NCBI GenBank assembly: GCA_029057255.1
Contig: JAICZO010000065.1
Coordinates: 1 to 7,344 of the forward strand
Direction: 5' to 3'
Length of the DNA: 7,344 bases
From: Muribaculaceae bacterium
Lineage (GTDB): Bacteria > Bacteroidota > Bacteroidia > Bacteroidales > Muribaculaceae
The position numbers were made by a program, and so were the translations under genes. The notes below the pieces were generated by a model, which saw only the letters and a list, made by a program, of their open reading frames with translations, ran no database searches and was not told the DNA's origin. Shown here piece after piece: positions 1 through 5,971 of this stretch. The first letter of the stretch is position 1; each line of letters starts with the position of its first letter.

Positions 1-1086
1 GTTCATGGTCTCGATGTCATGTATGGCCATGAGGTCGAATCGGAAGCCGTCGATATGGTATTCGTCGGCCCAGTATTTGACCGAGTTGACAATGAAGTCG
101 CGCATCTGCTGTCGCTCCGAGGCGGTCTCGTTGCCGCAGCCCGAGGCGTCGCTATACGTGCCGTCGGGGCGGTGGCGGTAGTAGTATCCGGGAGCGGTGA
201 GCGAGAAGTTGGACCTGTCATTGTCGGCCGTATGGTTGTAGACGACGTCCATCACCACGCCTATACCGGCGTCGTGCAGCGCTTTCACCATCTCTTTCAT
301 CTCGCGCACACGAGCTGCGGGGTTGCCCGGGTCGGTCGAGTACGAGCCTTCGGGGGCGTTGTAGTTGTAGGGGTCATAACCCCAGTTGTACTGGTTGGCC
401 GGGATGTTGGCTTCGTCGACCGAGTTGTAGTCGTACGACGGCAGGATGTGGACGTGTGTCACGCCGAGTTCCTTGAGGTGGTCGATGCCGGTGCTCAGAC
501 CGTCGGGCGACTTTGTCATCGGTTCGGTCAGGGCGAGGAACTTGCCTTTGTGCACTATGCCCGACGAGGGGTCGATGCTGAAGTCGCGGTGGTGCATCTC
601 GTAGATGACGGCGTCGGTTATGTTTTTGATTTCGGGGCCTTTGTCGGTGCTCCATCCTTCGGGGTCGGTGCTGCCGAAGTCGATTATTGCAGCACGGTGT
701 CCGTTTGTGCCGACAGCCTTGGCCCATACGCCGGGAGTCTCGTCAAGACGCTTGCCGTCGGCTGTGACGGTGAAGGTGTAGAACTTGCCGTAGAGCTTCT
801 CGGGCACTGATGCCCGCCATGTGCCCTTGTCCGATTTCGTCATCGGGAGCGAGGCCACGGCCGGAGTGTTGCGGTCGGTGTCGTATATGTTTACTGTCAC
901 GGCCTCGGCCTTGGGCGACCAGAGCGTGAAGTGTGTGCCTGTGCCGTCGACTTTCAGTTCGAGATCGTCGCCGGAGTATGAAGGCCACAGGGCATATTCT
1001 TTTTCCATGTCTGTTTGTGCCGCGATTGCGGGGGCGAGTGCCACAGACGCTGCAATGGCTACTGCGGTAGTTAGATTAAAACGCAT
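1..1086 (-). CDS. pulA: Type I pullulanase (GH13 family), 5' part only; runs off the left edge
   Basis: The 362 codons visible from the ATG at 1086 encode the N-terminal half of a secreted debranching enzyme that cleaves alpha-1,6 links in pullulan, starch or glycogen-type glucans. Residues 1-22 look like a signal peptide (MRFN start, Ala/Val-rich core, AIA-A cleavage region), so the product is exported, probably to the periplasm or cell surface. Residues about 45-115 resemble the beta-sandwich CBM48/E-set domain that precedes the barrel in this family (THFTLWSPKAEAVTVNIYD). The catalytic barrel starts near residue 155. YNWGYDP at 233-239 is the signature of type I pullulanases, DVVYNH at 280-285 is GH13 region I, and GFRFDLM at 347-353 is region II with D351 as expected nucleophile. 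The acid/base Glu and the third Asp lie outside the window. No clear TAnnTTTG promoter is seen in the 87 bp upstream, so it may be read through from the small gene before it. Confidence 0.93.
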   Translation of the reverse strand, partial: MRFNLTTAVAIAASVALAPAIAAQTDMEKEYALWPSYSGDDLELKVDGTGTHFTLWSPKAEAVTVNIYDTDRNTPAVASLPMTKSDKGTWRASVPEKLYGKFYTFTVTADGKRLDETPGVWAKAVGTNGHRAAIIDFGSTDPEGWSTDKGPEIKNITDAVIYEMHHRDFSIDPSSGIVHKGKFLALTEPMTKSPDGLSTGIDHLKELGVTHVHILPSYDYNSVDEANIPANQYNWGYDPYNYNAPEGSYSTDPGNPAARVREMKEMVKALHDAGIGVVMDVVYNHTADNDRSNFSLTAPGYYYRHRPDGTYSDASGCGNETASERQQMRDFIVNSVKYWADEYHIDGFRFDLMAIHDIETMN

Positions 1087-1150
1087 TAATGTCAGTAATA
1101 GATGTAAGATGATATAATTTCTAAGTAGTAATATGTAGCGGTATCAGGGG

Positions 1151-1175
1151 AAGAGCCGCTCGTGCAGCGGCTCTT
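1151..1175 (-). terminator. Perfect 10-bp hairpin after the small exported protein gene
   Basis: AAGAGCCGCT (1151-1160) and AGCGGCTCTT (1166-1175) are perfect reverse complements around a 5-base loop. On the minus strand the first arm overlaps the last two bases of the TAA stop at 1174-1176. The stem is GC-rich at its core with an A-rich/T-rich foot, as in an intrinsic terminator, but only two T residues follow before CCCC, so the U-tract is poor. It may be a weak or partial terminator, or a 3'-end stabiliser that lets some transcripts continue into the pullulanase gene. Confidence 0.5.
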
Positions 1176-1467
1176 ATCTGACGGCGACTCGCTTTGAGAG
1201 CTTGCCGACCTTGACGATGTAATATCCCGAAGGCAGCTCGAAGCGCTCTTCCGAGTTTGCGTCGAGGCGTTCGTTGCGTACGACCGAACCTGTTATGGCA
1301 TATACGGTCACTTCGACGGTTTCAGATGTAGGATTGTCGATAACTACGGCACCGTCGATGACCTTCACGGCCGGTACGGGCTCGGGAGTCTGTGCGCTTT
1401 CGAATGCAAAGCCGTCGGCAACCCCTATCAAGAGGCTGAGAGCGAGTGCAATAAGTGTTCTGCGCAT
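1174..1467 (-). CDS. Small exported protein made almost only of a T9SS sorting-domain-like (Por_Secre_tail-type) beta module
   Basis: A 97-residue product if the ATG at 1467 is used; a GTG three codons upstream (1476) would add MKT and is the less likely start. Residues 1-21 form a signal peptide (RR, then a Leu/Ala/Ile core, likely cleavage after GFA). Residues 22-33 are a short Pro-rich linker. From residue 34 to the end the pattern is that of the type IX secretion C-terminal domain: a VVIDNP opening, VEVTVYAITGSVV (the 'v.vyd..G..v' strand pair), FELPSGYYIVKVG (the 'l..G.Yvvkv' strands) and a final KRVAVR strand. Normally this fold is the last ~70-80 residues of a much larger cargo protein; here no cargo precedes it. 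Function is unknown. It could be a small surface or periplasmic protein, a remnant of a larger gene, or a free domain. It lies 87 bp upstream of, and in line with, the pullulanase gene. The fold assignment is by pattern only. Confidence 0.75.
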   Translation of the reverse strand: MRRTLIALALSLLIGVADGFAFESAQTPEPVPAVKVIDGAVVIDNPTSETVEVTVYAITGSVVRNERLDANSEERFELPSGYYIVKVGKLSKRVAVR

Positions 1468-1500
1468 AGTTTTCACGGCTTTATATTTTTATGTTTACTA

Positions 1501-1532
1501 CAAAAATATGAAATTATTGTGTGTAAAGCAAA
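1501..1532 (-). promoter_or_regulatory. Bacteroidales-type promoter for the small exported protein
   Basis: On the minus strand TTTG (1532-1529) is followed after exactly 20 bases by TATTTTTG (1508-1501), a full match to the Bacteroidota -33 TTTG / -7 TAnnTTTG consensus. Transcription would begin near 1494-1496, giving a leader of roughly 27-29 bases to the ATG at 1467. The surroundings are strongly AT-rich compared with the genes. A second TAnnTTTG match (TATATTTG, 1536-1529) overlaps the -33 box but has no TTTG at the right distance upstream. Confidence 0.65.
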
Positions 1533-1571
1533 TATAAATCCGTTTTTTAAGTAATTTTAATTGCCGGGGAG

Positions 1572-2306
1572 TCAGTCGAGCAGCTCGACGCGGCGCCACA
1601 GTGCGTCGGGCACCATCTTCCACAGCGCCGTCACAACGGCCCAGCGCGAGTCTATGACAGCCACGCGTCGCCCCCGCAGCATAGCCTTCTCGAGCTTGGG
1701 TGCGATGTAGTCGATGCTCATCTGCATCGGGTAGTTGCGCCCGGCGAGCAGGGGAGTGTCGACGAAGCCCGGGCGGATGTCGGTGACGGCCACGTTGACG
1801 TGCTGCTGGTGTGCGAGCTGGTCGATGGCCTGGAGGTAGTTCCACTGGTAGCGCTTCGATGCGGAGTATGTGGCCGAGATGCCTATGCCTTTGGCTCCGG
1901 CGACCGATGTTATGGCGGCTATGTGTCCGCGGTGCAGGTTGGCGGTGTCTTTGTAGTATTTGTATGCCGCGTTGATGATGCGGGTGAAGCCGAGCACGTT
2001 CACCATGACGGTCTCGGTGTCGCGGGCCTCGTCGAGGTCGGGGTTGCGCCAGCCGCATCCGGCGGCAAAGAGCATGTAGTCCATGCCGTCGATAAGCTCG
2101 ATGAGGCTGTAGAATTTCTCGACAGCGTCGTCGGCTGTCACGTCGAAGGCGAGGTACTCTATCCTGTCGGGGTACTGTGCCTTGAGTTCCTTGAGCTTGT
2201 CTTCGCGGCGTGCTGCTATGCCCACACGCCACCCCAGCCGCGCCATGTCGGCGGCCACACGCATCCCCATGCCGGAAGATGCGCCGATGATGATTATTTT
2301 TTTCAT
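1572..2306 (-). CDS. Short-chain dehydrogenase/reductase (SDR), substrate unknown
   Basis: A 244-residue classical SDR, the usual length for the family: an NAD(P)(H)-dependent Rossmann oxidoreductase acting on a carbonyl or alcohol, cytosolic. The cofactor loop is GASSGMG at 8-14. AARRED at 31-36, with Arg after the second strand, suggests NADPH preference, and FDVT at 54-57 supplies the adenine-contacting Asp. The NNAG motif is altered to FAAG (80-83). The catalytic tetrad is complete: N103 (VMVNVLG), S134 (ITSVAG), Y147 and K151 (YSASK). RPGFVDT at 178-184 is the conserved segment after the active site. The C-terminal part (about 218-240) is hydrophobic with Trp residues and could touch a membrane or a lipid-like substrate; that is inference. 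The ATG at 2306 overlaps the upstream stop in an ATGA arrangement, so it is the last gene of the operon and probably translationally coupled. No GC-rich terminator is evident in the 104 bp after it. Confidence 0.92.
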   Translation of the reverse strand: MKKIIIIGASSGMGMRVAADMARLGWRVGIAARREDKLKELKAQYPDRIEYLAFDVTADDAVEKFYSLIELIDGMDYMLFAAGCGWRNPDLDEARDTETVMVNVLGFTRIINAAYKYYKDTANLHRGHIAAITSVAGAKGIGISATYSASKRYQWNYLQAIDQLAHQQHVNVAVTDIRPGFVDTPLLAGRNYPMQMSIDYIAPKLEKAMLRGRRVAVIDSRWAVVTALWKMVPDALWRRVELLD

Positions 2307-3262
2307 TGTCCGGTAGATTCGTTTTCGGCAGAAGACGCCGCCTCGCTGTCGGGTGTGTCTTCGCTTATGTTGACAACATCTGCGGGCGCCGGCTTGTTCA
2401 GGTGGCTTAGCCCGAAAGTGTAGGGCAGCGAGAAACTACCTGTCACATGACCGTTGCGCGAGCCGAAGCCGGGTATATACCACGGCTCGCCGTAGCGTGT
2501 CTTGCTTTGGTGGAGTATGCTCTGGTACTTGAATGTCCATCCGGCGGATATCGGCCCCCAGAGCTTGACGCGGAGTCCGGCGACGACCTCAATCCATCCT
2601 GCCGTCACGTTCTGCGACGGCACATTGAAGTGCGCGGTCTCCTGCCAGTAGGGGCTGTCGAGAGTCACGCCGTCGACGCTGAACGAGAAGGGGGAGAAGC
2701 CGTAGCGCAGGCCTGCGAAGAACGAGTAGTCGGGGTTGGAGTTGTAGAGGAAGTTGTAGTTGGCGCCAAGACGGAAGAAGACGCTCATCGGCGACCGGTA
2801 GGTGTATGTGGCGCCCGCAGGCTTGTGGCGGGCAGCGCCGAGGCCGACTTCGACGATGGGCTTGTATCGGTTGTGCAGCGACAGCTCGACCCACGCGTCG
2901 GCAAGGCCGTAGTGCTGCCCGAAGGCACGCATCAGCGGATCCCATACGTTGACGCCGACGGTGAGCGCGTCGAAGAGCGGGTACTCCATCTTCGGCACGC
3001 GGTTGATGACGGTCGAGTCCATCCACTCCTCGCCCGTTATGGTGTCGACAAAGACGGTGTGGCCGCGGTCGTCGAGATAGCTTATAGAGTTGGCGCGCCG
3101 CTTGGCGTTTATCCTTGCCGTGTCGTTGGCGGTCTCGTTGATGGCCTGGGTTGTCGTCGCCTGCGTATTGACGGGGGTCATGCGCCGTCGGCTCTCCGCT
3201 TCGAGAGCGACGAGCAGCGACAGTGTGGCCAGCAGGGCAGCTATGAACAGGCGCATTTTCAT
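2303..3262 (-). CDS. DUF6048-type outer-membrane beta-barrel-like protein
   Basis: A 319-residue exported protein. Residues 1-22 are a signal peptide (MKMRLF, Leu/Ala core, cleavage near LEA). Residues 23-60 are polar and probably disordered. From about 95 to 285 the chain alternates hydrophobic and polar residues with many aromatics and ends strands on turn-forming residues (VELSLHNRYKPIVEVGLGAA, FFRLGANYNFLYN, SFFAGLRYGFSPF, WIEVVAGLRVKLWGPISAGW), as in outer-membrane barrels. The PWYIPGFG segment at 260-267 and the DYSFFAGLRYG segment fit the Bacteroidales family DUF6048 as I recall it. Residues 290-319 are an acidic, Ser/Glu-rich tail beyond the last strand. The role is unknown. The ATG at 3262 overlaps the stop of the DUF6452 gene by 4 bp and its own stop overlaps the SDR start by 4 bp. 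Family name is from recall of pattern and neighbourhood, not a search. Confidence 0.82.
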   Translation of the reverse strand: MKMRLFIAALLATLSLLVALEAESRRRMTPVNTQATTTQAINETANDTARINAKRRANSISYLDDRGHTVFVDTITGEEWMDSTVINRVPKMEYPLFDALTVGVNVWDPLMRAFGQHYGLADAWVELSLHNRYKPIVEVGLGAARHKPAGATYTYRSPMSVFFRLGANYNFLYNSNPDYSFFAGLRYGFSPFSFSVDGVTLDSPYWQETAHFNVPSQNVTAGWIEVVAGLRVKLWGPISAGWTFKYQSILHQSKTRYGEPWYIPGFGSRNGHVTGSFSLPYTFGLSHLNKPAPADVVNISEDTPDSEAASSAENESTGQ

Positions 3263-3783
3263 TGTTTGTCGTTATTGTCGGGGCCGTCCGATATACGGAA
3301 ATAGATTTTTATCCGCTCGATGTCGACGTTGCTGATGAGCGAGTCGGTGACGGCCACCGAGTCAATGAGGTGGCAGGTGGTGCTGACGGCTGTTATGCGG
3401 TAGCGGTACATGGCGCCGCACTCCTCCGAGTCGAAGTAGGGCTCGGAGTCGTAGGCGAACGATATGGTGTCGTTGAGCCGCGGGTCGTCGATGCCCTCCT
3501 GTGTGTAGTGGAGGCACCACGCTGTCTGTGACGCGGTGGAGCGCATCGGCAGATAGACCTGGCTGACGGCCTTCCCGGCCTCGAGCAGGACTGAGTCGGC
3601 GGGTGCTCCGACGCCGTTTATCTGCACGATGCCGAGCGAGACAGGCTCCTCGGTCGTCGACGAGTAGAAGCCCGCGAGCGGTATGGCGCTCTGGTTCTGG
3701 AGGCAACCCGATGTGTTGCATCCGGCCGTGAGGCACAGCACCGTCGCTGTCAGCAATGCCGCCGTAGCTTTTTTCAGCGCCAT
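3259..3783 (-). CDS. DUF6452-type lipoprotein
   Basis: A 174-residue protein starting at the ATG at 3783. The open frame continues upstream to 4176, but that extension is Arg/His-rich shadow translation of the nitroreductase gene and has no signal peptide. Residues 1-21 are a lipoprotein signal (MALKKATAALL..., then LTAG-C with C22 as the acylated Cys; Thr at -3 is tolerated but not the strict lipobox). No acidic residues follow C22, so the Bacteroidota surface-export signal seems absent and a periplasm-facing position is more likely. Matching the DUF6452 pattern are CLQNQSAIPLAGFY (27-40), VQINGVGAPADSVL (53-66), VYLPMR (76-81), DTISFAYDSEPYFDSEECG (105-123) and IKIYF (158-163). Four further Cys (27, 90, 122, 137) could form disulfides. 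The gene overlaps the nitroreductase by 10 bp and the DUF6048 gene by 4 bp; the two DUF families are usually adjacent in Bacteroidales, suggesting a lipoprotein/barrel pair. Confidence 0.82.
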   Translation of the reverse strand: MALKKATAALLTATVLCLTAGCNTSGCLQNQSAIPLAGFYSSTTEEPVSLGIVQINGVGAPADSVLLEAGKAVSQVYLPMRSTASQTAWCLHYTQEGIDDPRLNDTISFAYDSEPYFDSEECGAMYRYRITAVSTTCHLIDSVAVTDSLISNVDIERIKIYFRISDGPDNNDKQ

Positions 3784-4292
3784 GTTACTGTCTCCGACAG
3801 GGGCTTGCGTGTTTTGGCGGGAATGACAGTGCCCTCGGCCGGACGGCCTACGGGGAGTATGACGATGGGGTGGAACCCTTCGGGGAATGTCATCCTCGAG
3901 GTGAGCGCCGCAGGGTCGAAGTTGCATATCCAGCATGTGGCAAGGCCGAGCTCGGTGGCTTTGAGGCATATGTGCTCGGTGGCGATGGCGGCGTCGACGT
4001 CGACGTGGTTGTGGCTGTCGAAGGGGCGCACCCACGCATTGTCGCTGTTGCCGCTGATAATAATGTATACGGGGGCGGTGGTCACCCAGTCGCGCTCGTA
4101 TGACGCTGCCACGGCGCTGCGGCCGTCGGCGTCGTCGGCGCCTACCACGGTGAAGTGCCAGGGCTGGCGGTTGCATGCCGAGGGAGCTATGCGGGCTGCC
4201 TCCAGCAGGGCTGTCAGCTCCTCGCGGGTGGGTACGTACGTGCTGTATTTACGGCAGGAGAAGCGCTCCGCCATTATTTTGTCGAGATTCAT
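3774..4292 (-). CDS. Small nitroreductase-family FMN oxidoreductase
   Basis: A 172-residue member of the nitroreductase superfamily: FMN-dependent, NAD(P)H-using, normally a dimer in the cytosol. The FMN-phosphate site is ERFSCRKY at 9-16 (R10, S12, R14). APSACNRQPWHF at 36-47 is the second flavin contact (N41, Q43, P44, W45). The central helix runs from about 97 (HVDVDAAIATEHICLKATELGLATCWI), and PVGRPAE at 147-153 followed by RKPLSETV at 162-169 is the usual C-terminal signature. At 172 residues it is at the short end, like the compact nitroreductases common in gut Bacteroidales; the natural substrate cannot be inferred. The ATG at 4292 lies two bases after the glycosyltransferase stop, and the last 10 bp overlap the DUF6452 gene, so co-translation is likely. 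It has no obvious biochemical tie to the envelope genes on either side. Confidence 0.93.
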   Translation of the reverse strand: MNLDKIMAERFSCRKYSTYVPTREELTALLEAARIAPSACNRQPWHFTVVGADDADGRSAVAASYERDWVTTAPVYIIISGNSDNAWVRPFDSHNHVDVDAAIATEHICLKATELGLATCWICNFDPAALTSRMTFPEGFHPIVILPVGRPAEGTVIPAKTRKPLSETVTWR

Positions 4293-4294
4293 TG

Positions 4295-5278
4295 TCAGTC
4301 GTTTTTATTGTGGACGGCTTTTTCGCCGAGAGTTTCCTTGATTTCGTATTCGTTGCGCTTGGGAGAGTTGCGCACGACCAGCTCGCCGATGAATCCGGCA
4401 AGGAACAGCTGCGAGCCCAGGAGCATCAGCACGAGCGAGATGAAGAAGTAGGGCGAGTCGGTGACCAGTATGTAGGGGTGTCCCGAGTGCATGTAGTAGA
4501 GCTTCATGGCGCCGACGACGATGACGGCTACCAGGCCGAGGAAGAACATCAGGCTGCCGAGCAGGCCGAAGAGGTGCATGGGCTTTTTGCCGAACTTGCC
4601 CGTGAACCACAGCGTGGCAAGGTCGAGATAGCCGTTGATGAAACGGTCGAGGCCGAACTTGGTCTTGCCGTACTTGCGAGCCTGGTGGTGCACCACTTTC
4701 TCGCCGATGCGGTTGAAGCCGGCAAGCTTGGCAAGGTAGGGGATGTAGCGGTGCATGTCGCCATAGACCTCGATATGCTTTATCACCGTCGAGCGGTAGG
4801 CCTTGAGGCCGCAGTTGAAGTCATGCAGGTTCTTTATGCCCGACACCTTGCGGGCGGTGGCGTTGAACAGCTTGGTGGGTATTGTTTTCGACAGCGGGTC
4901 GTAGCGCTTCTGCTTGTATCCGCTGACAAGGTCGTAGCCGTCGCGGGTTATCATGCGGTAGAGCTCCGGTATCTCGTCTGGGCTGTCCTGCAGGTCGGCG
5001 TCCATGGTGATGACGACGTCGCCTTTGGCGAGGCGGAAGCCCGTGTTGAGGGCGGGCGACTTGCCGTAGTTGCGGCGGAACGATGCTCCTTTGACGTGCT
5101 CGGGGTCGGCCTCGCGCAGGCGGCGGATTACGTCCCATGAATTGTCGGTCGATCCGTCGTCGACATATATCACTTCATAGCTGAAGCCGTTCGCCTCCAT
5201 GACGCGGGCAATCCATGCGTTCAGCTCGGGCAGCGACTCCTCTTCGTTGAACAAAGGTACGATTACAGAGATATCCAT
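4295..5278 (-). CDS. GT2 family glycosyltransferase of the DPM1/GtrB/ArnC type with two C-terminal membrane helices
   Basis: A 327-residue protein from the ATG at 5278; the open frame goes on to 5773, but that part is Arg/His-rich shadow of the DUF4199 gene. The GT-A domain opens with ISVIVPLFNEEESL (3-16), has YVDDGSTDNS (38-47), and carries the metal-binding DXD as DAD at 93-95 within TMDADLQDSPDEIP. NFNCGLKAYR-like residues at 154-161 and a HHQARKYGKTKFG segment at 197-209 are typical of polyprenyl-phosphate sugar transferases. Two transmembrane helices follow at about 234-258 and 276-300, with a charged cytosolic tail. The expected reaction is transfer of a sugar from a nucleotide donor to undecaprenyl phosphate at the inner leaflet, for glycan modification or protein glycosylation; the donor sugar is unknown. 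It starts 23 bp after the DUF4199 gene and ends 2 bp before the nitroreductase. Confidence 0.93.
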   Translation of the reverse strand: MDISVIVPLFNEEESLPELNAWIARVMEANGFSYEVIYVDDGSTDNSWDVIRRLREADPEHVKGASFRRNYGKSPALNTGFRLAKGDVVITMDADLQDSPDEIPELYRMITRDGYDLVSGYKQKRYDPLSKTIPTKLFNATARKVSGIKNLHDFNCGLKAYRSTVIKHIEVYGDMHRYIPYLAKLAGFNRIGEKVVHHQARKYGKTKFGLDRFINGYLDLATLWFTGKFGKKPMHLFGLLGSLMFFLGLVAVIVVGAMKLYYMHSGHPYILVTDSPYFFISLVLMLLGSQLFLAGFIGELVVRNSPKRNEYEIKETLGEKAVHNKND

Positions 5279-5301
5279 TGTCAGAAAATTGTTCGTGTTC
5301 G

Positions 5302-5856
5302 TTATCGGCGCATGACTCTCAGGGAGTGCCTGAGCTTCACGATGAGCGCCGCCGGCAGCGACAGTGCCGTGCCGGCGATGATGTTGAATGATATGAGCTG
5401 GGCGGCGGCGTCGGCTGCCGTGGGGATGCGCTTGCTCTCGAGCAGGTCGCGCATGACTTCGGCCCAATGGTCGCCCTGCGGGGTGCCGAGGCTCTCGAAG
5501 GCTACGGCCGCCTCGGCGAAGGTGCCGGCGATGAAGCCCGGCGCCACGAAGCGAAGCAGCACATACGTGAGCAGCGCCGGCAGCAGGCTGCCCAGGAAGA
5601 ACGATGCTATCCCCTCGGCCCATAGCTCGGGCAGGCCGGGGCGCACATCGGTGCTGTGGCTGCGGCTGAGAAGGCGGTAGAGGTAGAACGGCAAGCCTAT
5701 CGACCCGCCCCAGACAACAAGCGCCGACGCCGGGAAAACCGATGCAAGACCCGTGGCAAGGACGAGCACACACAGATAGCCGCCGATGCGCAGGCCGTTT
5801 TCGGCTGCGCGGGCAGTGATGGGGCGGGGCGGTGGTGTGGGACTGTTGTCGGGCAT
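5302..5856 (-). CDS. DUF4199-like integral membrane protein
   Basis: A 184-residue protein from the ATG at 5856. A TTG 19 codons upstream would add residues encoded across the promoter-like AT-rich region and is unlikely. After a Pro-rich cytosolic start (PTPPPRP) there are four likely membrane helices, at about 22-40, 43-61, 82-103 and 152-173. The pairing 'YLYRLLSR...' after helix 2 and 'LWAEGIASFFLGSLLPALLTYVLLRFVAPGFI' in helix 3 and the loop after it fit DUF4199, a Bacteroidota family commonly found directly before a GT2 glycosyltransferase. Residues 114-150 form a charged extramembrane stretch (DHWAEVMRDLLESKR). The function is unknown; the conserved pairing suggests it assists the glycosyltransferase or its lipid-linked product. 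It is the first gene of the six-gene operon and has a candidate promoter directly upstream. Confidence 0.8.
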   Translation of the reverse strand: MPDNSPTPPPRPITARAAENGLRIGGYLCVLVLATGLASVFPASALVVWGGSIGLPFYLYRLLSRSHSTDVRPGLPELWAEGIASFFLGSLLPALLTYVLLRFVAPGFIAGTFAEAAVAFESLGTPQGDHWAEVMRDLLESKRIPTAADAAAQLISFNIIAGTALSLPAALIVKLRHSLRVMRR

Positions 5857-5885
5857 TGCTGCGGGGAAGTGCTTTGTTGAGGCTA

Positions 5886-5913
5886 CAAAATTAAGAAAAA
5901 AACACCGAAACAA
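5886..5913 (-). promoter_or_regulatory. Candidate promoter of the six-gene minus-strand operon
   Basis: On the minus strand TAATTTTG (5893-5886) matches the Bacteroidota -7 consensus TAnnTTTG in full. The nearest -33-like element is TTG at 5913-5911, 17 bases away, shorter than the usual ~19-21, so the match is partial. Transcription would start near 5880, giving a leader of about 24 bases to the ATG at 5856. The divergent 115-bp region 5857-5971 also has to hold the promoter of the DUF308 gene, for which no clear TAnnTTTG is visible on the plus strand. Confidence 0.45.
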
Positions 5914-5971
5914 GAATAATCTGCCGTTTTAATTGTTATATAAAGAAAACGTTTCACAATACTGTTTCATC

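Noticed and set aside
19..810. 263-codon open frame on the plus strand opposite the pullulanase
   Set aside because: It lies antisense to a gene with clear pullulanase motifs; the Val/Gly/His-rich translation is the usual mirror of GC-biased third positions.
1800..2423. 207-codon plus-strand open frame opposite the SDR
   Set aside because: The opposite strand has a complete SDR with cofactor and catalytic motifs; this translation is low-complexity Val/Gly/His.
2447..3304. 285-codon plus-strand open frame opposite the DUF6048 gene
   Set aside because: Antisense shadow; no signal peptide or recognisable motif, while the minus strand encodes an exported barrel-like protein with overlapping operon junctions.
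3784..4176. Upstream extension of the DUF6452 frame to a start at 4176
   Set aside because: The extension is Arg/His-rich and overlaps the nitroreductase; the ATG at 3783 gives an immediate lipoprotein signal peptide.
4175..5140. 321-codon plus-strand open frame opposite the glycosyltransferase
   Set aside because: Val/Ala/Glu-rich shadow of a well-supported GT2 gene; no domain pattern, and it also overlaps the nitroreductase.
5279..5773. Upstream extension of the glycosyltransferase frame to 5773
   Set aside because: The GT2 fold begins right at MDISVIVPLFNEE from the ATG at 5278; the extension is a shadow of the DUF4199 gene.
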